DNA of 64,000 bases from Tetracentron sinense (lineage: Eukaryota > Streptophyta > Magnoliopsida > Trochodendrales > Trochodendraceae): the NCBI GenBank assembly GCA_015143295.1, contig CM026568.1, positions 30,760,441 through 30,824,440 of the forward strand, written 5' to 3'. Of the stretch, positions 10,786 to 23,220 are shown one piece after another (positions within the stretch are counted from its first letter, which is position 1; every line of letters starts with the position of its first letter). Made by a program: the position numbers and the translations under genes. The notes beneath the pieces were generated by a model, which saw only the letters and a program-made list of their open reading frames with translations, was not told the origin of the DNA and did not search any database.

Positions 10786-11110
10786 CAGTCAATTGTGATT
10801 GAACTCGATCCGAGTTCAATCATACCCATAGGTCTTTTAATCTATATTAAGTGTGATTTAGATTATTAATTTTTTAACTGTGGTTTAGCTTCACTAACTC
10901 ATATAGTTCAACCATTTAACCATATTTGTTAGAAAAAAATACTAATAAATATTATTAACCCCAAGAGTTATAAATTCTTAACTTGAGTTATTTAAAATAT
11001 ATATTTTTTCCTAAAAATTAATGTTAAATTGTTGAACCGGTTAGTGAATTTTAATCAAAGTTAATATTCTTAACTCGGGGGAGAGTTCAATCGTCATTGA
11101 TTGTGATCTA
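10786..11110. mobile_element. MITE with GATTGAACTC caps
   Basis: It starts near TCAATTGTGATTGAACTCG with a palindrome (GATTGAACTCG facing CGAGTTCAATC) and ends GAGTTCAATCGTCATTGATT with only half of the cap left. The interior is a decayed form of the shared core found at 26341-26949, 42565-42838 and 63028-63265. No clean target duplication was seen. Confidence 0.6.
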
Positions 11111-11651
11111 GTGTCAATCCTCTTCATCAACTCAACTCTTAGACCACTCTACATTCTAGGTTACATTATATTAACCCCCTAAGGTTAATCTAACCCAACT
11201 TAGGGGAAATGATTATGTCCCCTTAGGGGAAATGATTATGTAACCTCCGATCGACGTGAGTTAGTGAATTTTTATCATTGGTTTTTAGAAAAAAACATAT
11301 TGAATTTTTTTTAACTTTAGGAGTTAGTGAATTTTAACTAGGGTTCGAATTTGTTTTTGATTTTTTAAAAAAACCAAGGATAGGTAGGTGAATCCTAAGG
11401 ATGGGTGAATCTTAACCACAGTTAAAGGGTATCAATAGAGACATGTGACGACCTCAAGGGCATAACTAGAAGGAAATAAAATCTAAAAAAAAAAATTACC
11501 CAAATTTTTTTCCCCGAACCCTCAAGCTCCATACCGTCAAATCCATTAATTTTTTTATACATGTATTTCGCATCCCCCCCCCCCCAAGGAAAAATCCCTA
11601 GCTCCGCCCTTGATTGAACTTTCTCCAAGTTCAATTGCACTCTATGTCAAC
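11111..11651. repeat. core-like repeat fragments and CTCCGCCCTTG hAT end
   Basis: The words GTGAATCTTAACCACAGTTA (near 11407) and GACATGTGACGACCTC are shared with the cores of the palindrome-capped MITEs elsewhere. A tandem GGGGAAATGATTATGT occurs twice near 11201 and 11225. The segment CTAGCTCCGCCCTTG at about 11599 resembles the right end of the hAT element at 61940-63368. There is also a poly(C) run at 11574-11585. No gene. Confidence 0.5.
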
Positions 11652-12287
11652 TGTTATGACCCGCATTAAATTCACTGGTTTCATAATTTTATGCGTTAAT
11701 TTCTTAAATAAATGTACTTAAAAATTATACGTAAATCCTAGAAGAGGTTAATGTATTAAAAATCTTGGTTTTGAAAACTCATTTAATGCACTCAATTTAA
11801 CGAATTTATGGAGATAAATTGCATGAATTAAAATAATAACAAAAAAAAGCTCCAGCGATCGATCGCCCAAAACACCATTTCGACGGTGGTTTGCGCGATC
11901 TTGTGGGTTTTGAGTCCCTATGGCTCTCAATGTTATAAATACCCCTGATACTTGAAAGTTGTGGGTTTCTAAGGTTTTCTAAACCTAAAAGAGATAAAAT
12001 AGAGAGTTTCTGAGAGATCAAAATGGGGGGGAACTATAGGAGTTCAAATATTCGGTTATAAAAATAAGAAGGCGGGAAGATCGAGATAGAACCCTATTCG
12101 CAGAGATAGATCGTAGGGAGACGATCAAGTGAGGTAAATATCTGATCTAGTGACTCATATTTTGAATATTAACCTAAAAGAATGAAAAAAAAAATGAGTA
12201 AACTTAAGTAGAGATGTAAGAATAGATATGATCTATGATTTTTGTTTCATTATAATTGATCTGTTAAAATAGGATGTGAATAACCTA

Positions 12288-14785
12288 TGTGAGCATGGAT
12301 TTTCTACCCACTTTCATATTTGTGGTTTGACTAAGAGTCACCACCTATTCACCACCTATTCATTCTTAGGGATAGGTCCCGGATTGATTTGGATAAGACA
12401 AATGGTCTATTAGAGTTAGGGTAAGCGGTTCGATTAAATCCTGGGGAAGGTGTTAGGTACCCCAAGACCCCCATTTTGCAATGGTTACCTACTCCCTAAA
12501 TTTAAGCCAAATTTAATCTCAATATTAATTAAAATGTGTAAATGTTTAATCAAATGCTAATCCAAGAAAGAAAGAAAGCTAGATGGGTTAGGGTCGAACC
12601 CGGGTTGAGTTGCCTACGTACTCACATTGGGGTGAGATCAGACCGAGCGTAGTTCTGGCACATGAGCCCGTGTCAAGGCTAAGGGTGCGTGTGTGTGTGC
12701 ATAAGGTGGTCAATGGTCTAGCCTAGGGGCTAGGGTTTAGTTGACCGGGTTGGTCAAGTGCAAGTTCTGGGTTTAACCGCGGTTAGAAGGGTGTTAACCA
12801 TGGTTGAGTAGGCTAACCAAGATCTAGCAAGCATGTTTTTGGTCTTTTGGTATTTTTAGATTTTTTTGGTATTTTGAGATTTTGTAATGTTTTTGGTATT
12901 TTGAGATTTTATCATGTTCTTTTTTTTTTGGATTTTCATATATGTGAGATTTTGGCAAACTTAACTAAACTCAAATTTAATTCAAGAGAAAGACTAAGGA
13001 AAAGTTAGACTAAAAGATTGTTTTTAGGACTTAAAGAGGGGTGTGCATTGTGAATAATAAATGGTCTATTGCCAACACCTATTTTGTTGGATTGGTGTTG
13101 ATAATAAATCAAATACCATTGTCTTTGATATGATGCATTTTGGATAAAGTCCTCTTTAAGTCCCTAGGTCCTTAAGTCATCATTTATCCATTCAAAATAG
13201 AACATGAAGAAAAAAGAAAGAAATGAAAAAGTGATAAGTGAAGAAAATGAAAACTCATCATCTCCTCTCTAATGTAGTCCATTTACACCATTATGAACGA
13301 TGTAATGAGATTCAATTATGAAAATTAGAGTGATGATGAGTTTCCCAAATGATTCTAGAAGAAGGTCTAGAATCAAAATGAAGAAACAAAATAAAAAAGA
13401 GAGGTATAGCTTTAGCTTCCACTCTCTATGGGCCTACCCATATCCACACTAGTGGGTACATATGAAAGAAAGAAATATTTACACGAGAAAAAAAAAACAT
13501 CTCCTTTCTTTTGAGGTGGGGTCCCTCTACACCATTAGATTGGTATAGAGAGACCCAATTAAACTTGAGAAAAGAAAGATTTTCCCAAATTATTCTAGAA
13601 GAAGACTACAAAAAAAAAAGATATGATGTAAAGAAGAAGATAAAGAATAAAAGGAGGAGTGCCTACTCCTCAAATACTACTTCTCCAATGCTCCAAGAGG
13701 TGATGAGTTTTTAGAGTCCACAAAGGAAGAGAGTTAGTGAAGAACTCTAGGCTTTTACTTCTAGAATTCTCTACACACTCTAAACCTTGGCTTCTTCTAA
13801 CTTTCTTCAAGGGTAAAAAGAAATAAAAGAGGTGAGAGGAGGAAGAGCAAGAGTTTCCACTTGAGATTTTGGAGGTGGAAGAAATGGCTTGTGAGGGTCT
13901 TGTATTTATAGAGGTTTCAAGGGGTTGTGGCAATTTGGTGATTAATAGAGGGTTGGGTGAGAAGAATGGAGGTAATTGGTTGGTCAAAATTGATGTGGTT
14001 GGTGATTGGGTAATCAAAAAGGTATGTACTTGATGAGAAGTGATTGGGTGGTCAAAAGGAGTGTAAGAGAATTAATTATTTTGTACGAGGTGTAAGAATG
14101 AGTTGTAAGAGGTGTAAGGGAGTATGAGAGGTGATTGGTTAATCAAAAAGGTGTGTACTTGGTGAGAGATGATTGAGTGGTCAAAAAGGTGTGTACTTGA
14201 TGAGAAGTGATTGGGTGGTCAAAAAGAGTGTAAGAGAATTAATTATTTTGTAAGAGGTGTAAGAATGAGTTGTAAGAGGTGTAAGGGAGTATGGGAGGTG
14301 ATTGGTTAGTCAAAAAGGTGTGTACTTAGTGAGAGATGATTGGGTGGTCAAAAAGGTGTGTAAACATAAAAATGAGGCTATTTGGGGTTTGAAGAAAAAA
14401 TAAAAGGTCTTTTGTAGGAAAGTGGAAAGTGGACTTGGGTTAGTGGGTCTTCGATATGGGTTGAATGGATGTGGGTATGTGGACTAGATCTTATGGATCA
14501 TGAGTTGTTAGTAGATGGGTCATGAGTTATGGTTATTGGACTTTAGCTATGATAATTGGGCTTGAGCTATGGTAATTAGGCTTTCACTAAAGCAATTGAG
14601 TTTTGCCTAAGACAATTGGGTAATTAGGCTTGGCTACTTGGGCTTGGGTAATGGAATTAAGTAATTTGGCTTGATTGAGTTGTTTGGGTACAAGTTTGGC
14701 CAATTGGGCTTGGGCCTTGGGTAAACCTTTGAGCATTTGAAGAAGTGGGAAGAGGAATAGGGGGTGCAAAAATAGGGTGCTTACA
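12288..14785 (-). mobile_element. solo LTR (copy 1, minus orientation)
   Basis: Read on the minus strand it starts TGTAAGCACCC and ends CATGCTCACA (TG..CA). It is flanked by the perfect 5-bp duplication ACCTA at 12283-12287 and 14786-14790. No internal retrotransposon region is attached, so recombination has left a solo LTR of 2,498 bp. The CACCTTCCCC and GGTGGCGACTC-like words near its 3' end recall Tat/Ogre-type gypsy LTRs. Open frames at 13670-14017 and 14587-14769 are also seen in copy 2, but look like LTR sequence rather than genes. Confidence 0.9.
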
Positions 14786-14819
14786 ACCTACATATGAAGT
14801 TATTTCATTATTTTTTATG

Positions 14820-15165
14820 GTTAAAATAGGATTTGAAGAACCATAATTATGATCCTTGTTATTGAAGGATTAAAATAGGATATGAAGAACCATAATTATG
14901 ATCCCTGTTATTGAATGATTAAAATAGGATGTGAAGAACTATATTTGATTCCTATTTTATTATTCGTAGATGATTAAAATAGGATGTAAATAACTAGATT
15001 TATAGTTTCAGTATATTATTCTTAGATGATTAAAATAGGTTGTGAAAAAACCTAATTATGATCACAGTTTATCATTAATGAATGATTAAAATAGGATGTG
15101 AAGAACTAGACCTATAGTTTTTCTTTATTATTATTTGATGGTTAAAACAGGATGTAGAGTATCTA
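14820..15165 (+). repeat. tandem GATTAAAATAGGATGTGAAG units
   Basis: At least five imperfect units of roughly 60 bp carry GATTAAAATAGGATGTGAAG followed by AACNATAATTATGATCC-like text. A further unit lies left of the solo LTR (near 12263), so the solo LTR landed in this array. Confidence 0.8.
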
Positions 15166-16604
15166 TTTAAGATATTGTTTTATCATTTTTGAATCGTTAG
15201 ATTATGATGTGAAAAACCATGTTTAAATTAATTATGATTCAACAAGGGGATTTGAAAGATTAATTGAAGTATGTGGATTTATGAAAAGAATGAGATAATG
15301 GATGAAATTGAATGAATAATTTAATTGTGGTATTTTAATGATATGTGAGTTTGATTTTATGTTTAAAATTTATGAAAATTATTATTGATTAAAGGTGGTA
15401 TAATTAGGATTTTGATCTTGATTAAACAAAAATGAGATTTTGACATTAAATTAGATCGTGATTATGAATACTTTTAATATCAACTGTGATGTTTGATTTG
15501 TCGAATTATATGAAATGTGAGAAGTTGTGTATTTCTGTTATACTTCTTAATACATGATATACCATTGGGTAAATGAACCTCTGATGAAAGTCAAGTTTGC
15601 CTAAGCTTGGTTAACATAGTGGTATGGGACGCTATGGTGAGATATCCTATTACCACTGATGGTTAATCTTAGATGTAATTTAAACAAGAGGTATATCATT
15701 GTGCACTCACGAATGAAAAATCTCTAAAGTAAGAAAAAATAATTAAAGACAGTGATAAGATGTAAGTGATACCAAAAGTAAAGTATGAAAAATAAGAAAA
15801 TAAGAAAGAAAGATACACAAAAGTAAGCCGTCGTACCGGAAACTGTATTAACTTGTCCGTACCGGATAATGTACGAAGGGTGGTATCTCGGTAAAGTAAA
15901 ATATAGTAACCATTTCCTTATACAGTAAAACGGTGTTTTAATTTAATACAAATGCACGTGAATGTGTATTGATGAGATGATAATGTATGAAATACAAAAA
16001 ATAAGAAAAATAAGAAAAAAAGAAAGAAAGAAAGAAAATGAAGAAACTAACATAATGTACATGTTTATTTTCTACACTTTGATTTTATATGTAAACTAAC
16101 GTATGAAGTGATGAAATGTATGCAAAGTATTATTCATTATATGGTTAATTATGATCTATTATATATGTGGAGTAACTCGTTGCTTAGCCGATGACTTTTG
16201 TTGTCGGTAGGTTCAGGTTTTGACATTTGTGCGCTTGATCATTGAGAGGAAGAGGAGTACATCGAGGAACCTGAAGGTGACTATCCCGAGAAAGAAATGG
16301 ACCTTGATCGATGGTCCTATCATTGAAGTTATCTACTCGTTATTCAAATTTCGGAAGACTTTAATTAATTTTATAGAGACTCATGTTAATTTAGTCTTTT
16401 ATGTTTATGGTTAGTACGAGTGACCAGGATTTATTACTTTTCAGTTGCATTATGAAGTTTGAATTTCAGTTGATAGTTTAATTAATTTTTTTTTATATCC
16501 GTATTTTAGTATGCCTTAATTACTTCTAACAGAATGAATGATCAAGTAAGTCACGTGCCAAGATCTCACATCCTCCTAGATGGGGTTTTGGGACGCAACA
16601 GAGA

Positions 16605-16616
16605 TGGTATCAAAGC
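16605..16616 (+). other. primer-binding site for initiator tRNA-Met
   Basis: TGGTATCAAAGC lies four bases after the LTR end and matches the usual plant retrotransposon PBS TGGTATCAGAGC except for one base. Confidence 0.8.
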
Positions 16617-16782
16617 AAAGACATTAGGTCAACTAGGGCGTAAGTTTAGAAATCCCATGTGCTAGGATGAGTTATTGGATGCTAGGACTAGTCATTGTAT
16701 GCTTGCATGAATTTTAGTGATAGAGTTAAAGCTAGTTACAAGACTAAACTTTTGGTTACCGTTTGTTCACAGGACAGTTATA

Positions 16783-17886
16783 ATGAGACGCGGTGACAGA
16801 GGACGTGAATACAATACTAGGGGGAATGCCGGAAGGGGCATTGGAGAAGGACACCCAGAGGGTTATGACCAGCCCTACTTGACACAGGTTTTGGGTTCCA
16901 TTGCTTAAACGATGACACTCCTTGCAGTCAGGCAACCTATTGGAGCTGTACCTGAACATGTAGAAGTGCATGTACCACCACCACCTCCTCCTGCACATCA
17001 TATTGCATGAATTGAAGTTTTTAGGAGACTGAGGCCCCCAACGTTTTATGGTACCACTGATTCAATGGCGGCTAAAGCATGGGTCATGTAATTGGAGAAA
17101 ATTTATAGGGTGCTCTGGTGTACTGAAGAATAGAGAGTTGATTGAGCGGTATTTGTTATGGAAGGAGAAGCCGAGCACCGGTGGAGAGATACGGTAAGAC
17201 AGAGAGATATTGTAAGGACATGACAGCCATGGACATGGGCTGACTTCCTGGACTTATTCTATAAGCAGTATTTTCCAGCATTTGTCAGGAACAGAAAGAA
17301 GTTGAGTTCCTCACCTTGGAGTAGAGTGAGATGACAGTGATGGAATATAAAACAAAGTTTGCTGAACTATCTCAATTTACACCCCAACTGATCTCGAATG
17401 AGAATATGAAGGTCAGAAAGTTCGAAAATGGCCTAAGGTCATTTATCAGAGACAAGATTTCTATACTACAAATAAGAACTTTTGGAGAGGTAGTAAATAA
17501 GGCAAAGATAACTGAAAAGAATTCTGAGGAGTTCTTTAAGAGGAGAGACAACAACATAAGGGATAGGAAGATGATTAGAGATCAGACCAGTGCAACCAGA
17601 GAAGAGGGTCAGGCCTGCCTCATACCCGGTTACAAGGCCAGTGCAGAATACTCAGAGGCCTACACCTGCCCCTCGCCCTACAACGACTATAGCATCAGTC
17701 AATCATCCTGCCCAACCTACTCCTCCAGTAGTGTTTGAGACTTGTGTTCATTGCGGGAAAAAGCTCAAGGACGGGGAATACCGCACTCTCACTGGTGGAT
17801 GTTTTCAGTGTGGTGATTTGGGACATCGGATTAGAGATTGTCCTCAGAAGTCACAGCCCACAACTCAACAATCACAGATACTATGA
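16783..17886 (+). pseudogene. gag: Ty3/gypsy gag, decayed
   Basis: Gag is the structural capsid/nucleocapsid polyprotein of an LTR retrotransposon. The frame opens with MRRGDRGREYN at 16783, followed by the capsid-type segment (LFYKQYFPAF near 17252, then FAELSQFTPQL at about 17358). It ends with a CX2CX4HX4C zinc knuckle, CFQCGDLGHRIRDC, at 17800-17841. Several in-frame stop codons and at least one frame change near 17600 break it. A trace of a second Cys pair (CVHCGKK) precedes the knuckle, as in Del/Tekay-type elements. No protease, reverse transcriptase or integrase follows. Confidence 0.85.
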
Positions 17887-17986
17887 AAGTGGTAAAGCTT
17901 CTTGCCCTGAATCAATCCCTATGAAGATGTTGAAAGAAATGTGGAGAGTCCCAACAATACATGGTCCGATAATATCTATGAAGATG

Positions 17987-18225
17987 TAACAACTTACTGC
18001 TGCTCAGTCCTCATTGGTCAATGCCCCTTTTTACCACACATCAATTGTAATTAAAGATTTACTCACTCCTATAATTAAGTAATCTAAAGTTGATTTTTAA
18101 AAAGCAAAAAAACCAAAATATTTACTTTAATTTTATTAATCTTAAACATAGTTAATGAAGTGTTTGAAGGGACACATGGCATGACATTAGATTACCTATT
18201 CTAATGCGGGGTGTGTTAATCACTG
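17987..18225. mobile_element. palindrome-capped MITE copy, left cap lost
   Basis: The core words TCCTCATTGGTCAATG and TTAATCACTGCCC are shared with the intact copy at 42565-42838. The right cap is present (CATTAGA facing TCTAATG around 18186-18207). The left cap is missing. It marks the end of the gag remnant. Confidence 0.6.
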
Positions 18226-18247
18226 CCCAAAGACAATTAAAGAAGAT

Positions 18248-18298
18248 GTCAAGTGTCCAATGTGCAAAATTATCAAGTGTCCAATGTGCAAAATTATT
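18248..18298 (+). repeat. two-unit tandem repeat
   Basis: CAAGTGTCCAATGTGCAAAA occurs twice in succession. Confidence 0.9.
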
Positions 18299-18299
18299 C

Positions 18300-19070
18300 G
18301 AAAATACCACATCCGTTCTTTACTTTTGATTATGCTAGAGACCCTTGGTACAATCTCAAGGATCGGATAGAAATTCCCACCAAAGAGCCAAATTTCTTTA
18401 ATACCAATTAGGAAGGAGAATGGAGAAGATTGAGATTACAAAAAGATGGACCAGAACAAATGGGATTGAGAGTTTTTCTGACAAGAACGAACATTATTGA
18501 AACGTTCAAGAAAGCTTGGAGCATAAATGAAGATTTCAAATCTGATAATGCAGGGAAGGAGAAATATCAGCAGAGTTTAAGAACAAGGGGTGTTTCAAAG
18601 ACCCAGGAAGATTTTTTCTAAATATCAGTTTATTCTCAAATGTGATGAATCAGCTCAAGTAGAGGGTGTTTCAAAGGCCAATAAAGATTTTTTTCTAAAT
18701 ATGAGTTTATTCTCAAATGCGATTGCATCAGCCCAAGTAGATGGGGCAACTGTTGGTGCAGGGGTGAAGATTTTCAACAATTCAGATTATTGTTTATCTA
18801 CTCTTATCAGAATCAAATGCTTTTGAAATCTGTACATCCACAAGTATCCATAATGGATGGGAGAATGCATTGACCCAATCAGATGCTAAGGTACTTGTTG
18901 ATGCAATATCTGCTAGATCTATATGTTCCGATCCTTGATAGCTTTGAAATGATAAAGTCAGCAAAAAAATGTGCAGATTAAATACATTCCCAAAGCTATG
19001 AACGAGATAGCCCATCTATTGGCTAAATTGGCTTTGAACAAAAGTAAAAGGTATTATTTTTAGTATGAGA
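18300..19070 (+). pseudogene. degenerate retroelement RNase H-like fragment
   Basis: Two broken frames read like the RNase H tail of plant L1-type retroelements: VDGATVGAGVKIF near 18741, then (after stops and shifts) SDAKVLVDAISA near 18881 and FPKAMNEIAHLLAKLAL near 18983. The order and spacing suit the family, but stops interrupt it. The stretch before 18600 matches nothing I recognise. Confidence 0.5.
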
Positions 19071-19960
19071 GATGTATTGATACTGAGGTTAGAAGAGTGT
19101 TTGTTCTGAATAATGTTCAACAAAAAAAAAATCTTTATGCCTTGGTGGTTATTGTTAAAAGATCTGAGTGCTAGTAAATCCTTATGCATTTCACGATAAA
19201 ACTTACTTCCACCATTTTCACTCTAACCTAACCAACCATTAGAACTGTAAAAACCGTAAGAAGACGAGAAAGAGAAGGGGCTCTGTTGCGGAAAATCTCT
19301 TTGGCAACAATATAGAAACCAAATATAGTATATAGCATCGGATTTCATTTCCCTCGCTTACGCTACTTGGATTTTGCTCTTAAAAACAATTTTTTTTTTT
19401 TTTTCTGAAGAAACGATTAACAAGGGGGGCTCAGAGGGTTGCTAACTGTGCTCAAAGAAGAACAATTGAATGTTCTTCTCATACAAGAGGTGTCAGAATA
19501 AGCACTCTTCATCTTTGCCCCCAAAACTAAAACTAAATCAAATCTAAAAGATTGAGAAACAGTGGAAAAGGAAGGAAAAAAAACTTGGCTGCCCCAAACT
19601 AGGGTTTTCTTTTGTGTTAGAGCTTCAGCGTGCATTGTATTTATAATGGTGTTTTAGGGTTTTAGGCAAGGGGGAGTGGAGACGTAATCTACCTTCTTTT
19701 TTAGGATGGGCCGGGCACGGATGGTGGGCAATCCGGGCCTAGCCAATAAGCCTATAAGAGAGGAAAAAAAGAAAGAGTACTGATGAGCGGACCACAAGGT
19801 CCACTTCTAAGTTTACCTCTCTACAATCAAATTTTAACACATTTGGAACAGATTGAGAAAGAGAAACTAACAAAAAATAAAATAAATTTTTTATTGCCAC
19901 ATGTCTCTTACCAATCAGGTGGTCCGTTTAGAAGAGGATCCCAAGATCCGCTTACTATTA
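19071..19960. other. intergenic, no supported gene
   Basis: Mixed sequence with a T run at 19390-19404. No recognisable coding or repeat feature. Confidence 0.4.
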
Positions 19961-20147
19961 GGAAAGTGATTGAAAACTCTTGATTGTACCTACTATCAAG
20001 AGCACAACAACACGTCAACGGCCATTGTTTACTCTTTCTTTAAATGGTGGGCCCCACAATAGAGTTTGCACCTTTGGATTTTAAATCTTAGGCCTTGGAT
20101 CTCAATAATACCTATTATCTAATATCGAGAGTTTTAAATCACTTCCC
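19961..20147. mobile_element. palindrome-capped MITE (ACTCTTGATAG type)
   Basis: The termini are GGAAAGTGATTGAAAACTC on the left and TTTTAAATCACTTCCC on the right. The left cap contains ACTCTTGATTGTA facing TACTATCAAGAG. It belongs to the same group as 32034-32229 and 55466-55649. No convincing target duplication remains. Confidence 0.65.
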
Positions 20148-20350
20148 TTTTCAAAAAAAAATAAAAAAGGTCTATTCTTGAAAGGTGGCACACTTGCACC
20201 TATGGATGGAGTTCGATGGACCCTTTTCATGTATGATTATTTGAAAGAGGATCCGCTGGCAGATGACTTCTGCAGCAAGTGGCACAGACAGGAAATCATG
20301 TTGTATTTAAAGTTAATGAGCCAACATAAACCCTAACCCTTGATTTCTAA

Positions 20351-23220
20351 CTAGGGGTGTCAAATGTATTAACCAAAACAAAAAAGGGATACGAATGTTA
20401 TCAATATCTAATCCATATTGAAATTTGTTTACTCTAATAATAATCCAATTAGATATCTGATGACTCAAATTTAAATAGTAGTTATAAGCACCCTATTTTT
20501 GCACCCTCTATCTCTCTTCCCACTTCTTCAAATGCTCCAAGGTTTACCCAAGGCCCAAGCTCATTTGGCCAAACTTGTACCCAAACAACTCAATCAAGCC
20601 CAATTACTTAATTCCATTACCCAAGCCCAAGTGGCCAAACCTAATTACCCAATTGTCTTAGGCAAAACTCAATTGCTTTAGTGAAAGCCTAATTACCATA
20701 GCTCAAGCCCAATTGTCATAGCTAAAGTCCAATAACCATAACTCATGACCCATCTACTAACAACCCATGATCCATAAGATCTAGTCCACATACCCACATC
20801 CATTCAACCCATGTCCAAAACCCATAAACCCAAGCCCACTTTCCATTTTCCTACAAAAGACCTTTTATTTTTTCTTCAAACCCCAAATAGCCCCATTTTT
20901 GTGTTTACACACCTTTTTGACCACCCAATCATCTCTCACCAAGTACATACCTTTTTGACTAACCAATCACCTCCCATACTCCCTTACACCTCTTACAACT
21001 CATTCTTACACCTCTTACAAAATAATTAATTCTCTTACACTCCTTTTGACCACCCAATCACTTCTCATCAAGTACATACCTTTTTGATTACCCAATCACC
21101 AACCACATCAATTTTGACCAACCAATTACCTCCCTTCTTCTTACCCAACCCTCTATTAATCACCAAATTGCCACAACCCCTTGAAACCTCTATAAATACA
21201 AGACCCTCACAAGCCATTTCTTCCACCTCCAAAATCCCAAGTGGAAACCCTAGCTCTTCCCCATCTCACCCCATTTATTTCTTTTTAGCCTTGAAGAAAG
21301 TTAGAAGAAGCCAAGGTTTAGAGTGTGTAGAGAATTCTAGGACTAAAAGCCTAGAGTTCTTCACTAACTCTCTTCCTTTGTGGACTCTAAAAACTCATCA
21401 CCTCTTGGAGCATTGGAGAAGTAGTCTTAGAGGAGTAGGCACTCCTCATTTTATTCTTTATCTTCTTCTTTACATCATATCTTTTTTTTTTTTTGTAGTC
21501 TTCTTCTAGAATAATTTGGGAAGACCTTTCTTTTCTCAAGTTTAATTGGGTCTCTCTATACCAATCTAATGGTGTAGAGGGACCCCACCTCAAAAGAAAG
21601 GAGATGTCTTATTTTTTCTCTCATGTAAATATTTCTTTCTTTCATATGTACCCACTAGTGTGGATATGGGTAGGCCCATAGAGAGTGAAAGCTAAAGCTA
21701 TACCTCTCTTTTTTATTTTGTTTCTTCATTTTGATTCTAGTCCTTCTTCTAGAATCATTTGAGAAACTCATCATCACTCCAATTTTCATAGTTGAATCTC
21801 ATTACATCATTCATAATGGTATAAATGGACTACATTAGAGAGGAGATGATGAGCTTTCATTTTCTTCACTTGTCACTTTTTCATTTCTTTCTTTTTTCTT
21901 CATGTTCTATTTTGAATGGATAAATGATGACTTAAGGACCTAAGGACTTAAAGAGGACTTTATCCAAAATGTCTCATATCAAAGATAATGGTATTTGATT
22001 TATTATCAACACCAATCCAACAAAATAAGTGTTGGCAATAGACCATTTACTATTCACAATGCACACTCCTCTTTATGTCCTAAATATAATCTTTTAGCCT
22101 AACTTTTCCTTAGTCTTTCTCTTGTATTAAATTTGACATTAGTTAAGTTTGCCAAAATCTCACCTATATGAAAATCCAAAAAAAAAGAACATGATAAAAT
22201 CTCAAAATACCAAAAACATTATAAAATCTCAAAATACCAAAAAAATCTAAAAATACCAAAAGACCAAAAACATGCTTGCTAGATCTTGCTTAGCCTACTC
22301 AACCATGATTAACACCCTTCTAACTGCGGTTAGACCTAGACCTTGCACTTGACCAACCCGGTCAACTAAACCCTAGCCCCTAGGCTAGACCCTTGACCAC
22401 CTTATGCACACACACACCACCCTTAGCCTTGACACAGGCTCATGTGCCAGAACTACGCTCGGTCTGATCTCACCCCAATGTGAGTACGTAGGCAACCCAA
22501 CCCGGGTTCGACCCTAGCCCATCTAGCTTTCTTTCTTTCTTGGATTAGCATTTGATTAAACATTTAGACATTTTAATTAAACTTTGAGATTATAATTGGC
22601 TTAAGTTTAGGGGGTAGGTAACCGTTATAAAACGGGGGTCTTGGGGTGCCTAACACCTTCCCCATGACTTAATCGAACCGCTTACCCTAACTCTAATAAA
22701 TTATTTGCCTTATCCAAATCAATCCGGGACCTATCCCTAAGAATGAATAGGTGGCGACTCTTAGTCAAACCACAAATGTGAAAGTGGGTAGAAAAATTCA
22801 TGCTCACAGTAGTTTTATTATTTGTTTATAATCGGATACGAGTTAGGATATTGGTGTATGAGATTAAATAAATATTTGATCGATTATAATGTGTGTAAAT
22901 ATAATATCGTAAGTTTATAAGATTAAAATACCATTTATTAATAAATAATTTTTATATAATTTTAAGACATTATGTTGTTGATTTTAATATAAATGATGAT
23001 AAAATATTAATTATTATTTTATATTTATTTACATTTTTCTTTATTTTAACTTCTTTTTAAAGTAATCAAATCATGCAAAATATTTTAATTGGAGTTGAAT
23101 ACAAATACTCCATTTCACCATATATCGAATATTTAACTAAATTTTGTTAGTTGAATACTTAATCGGATATGAACTTGAATATACCATTATTCGCTTTGAA
23201 TTAGCTCCGTTTACAACTCG
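20351..23220. mobile_element. old hAT MITE split by a solo LTR
   Basis: Left of the solo LTR, 20351-20482 follows the first third of the 7161-7632 hAT MITE (AGGGGTGTCAAATG, then GGATACGAATGTTATC and GATATCTGATG). Right of it, 22809-23220 follows the rest (TTTATAATCGGATACGAG through GCTCCGTTTACAACTC). The copy is strongly decayed and clearly older than the LTR inside it. Confidence 0.75.
20483..22808 (+). mobile_element. solo LTR (copy 2, plus orientation)
   Basis: It starts TATAAGCACCC (a mutated TGTAAGCACCC) and ends CATGCTCACA. The perfect 5-bp duplication GTAGT lies at 20478-20482 and 22809-22813. It is 2,326 bp and is the reverse-oriented sister of 12288-14785, sharing most of its length including the GGTGGCGACTC-like end. 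Confidence 0.9.

Larger units (their letters stand above)
11652..16600 (+). mobile_element. 5' LTR of a Ty3/gypsy element, interrupted by a solo LTR
   Basis: The LTR begins TGTTATGACCCGC and ends GGGACGCAACA (TGTT..AACA termini), and is followed four bases later by a primer-binding site. After subtracting the nested 2.5-kb solo LTR it is about 2.45 kb. Its 3' part contains a series of GATTAAAATAGGATGTGAAG units (about 14820-15160). The right-hand LTR is not in the window because the element is truncated after gag. The gag type suggests a Del/Tekay-like chromovirus; that lineage is inferred. Confidence 0.75.

Noticed and set aside
12590..12625. B-box-like GGTCGAACCCGGGTT suggesting a tRNA gene
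   Set aside because: It lies inside the solo LTR, recurs in the inverted copy, and has no A box or cloverleaf.
13670..14017. 115-codon frame, with its 141-codon counterpart at 21084-21509
   Set aside because: Both lie in the same position of the two solo LTRs. The shared open frame follows from recent shared LTR sequence, not from a gene. The same applies to 14587-14769 and 20499-20681.
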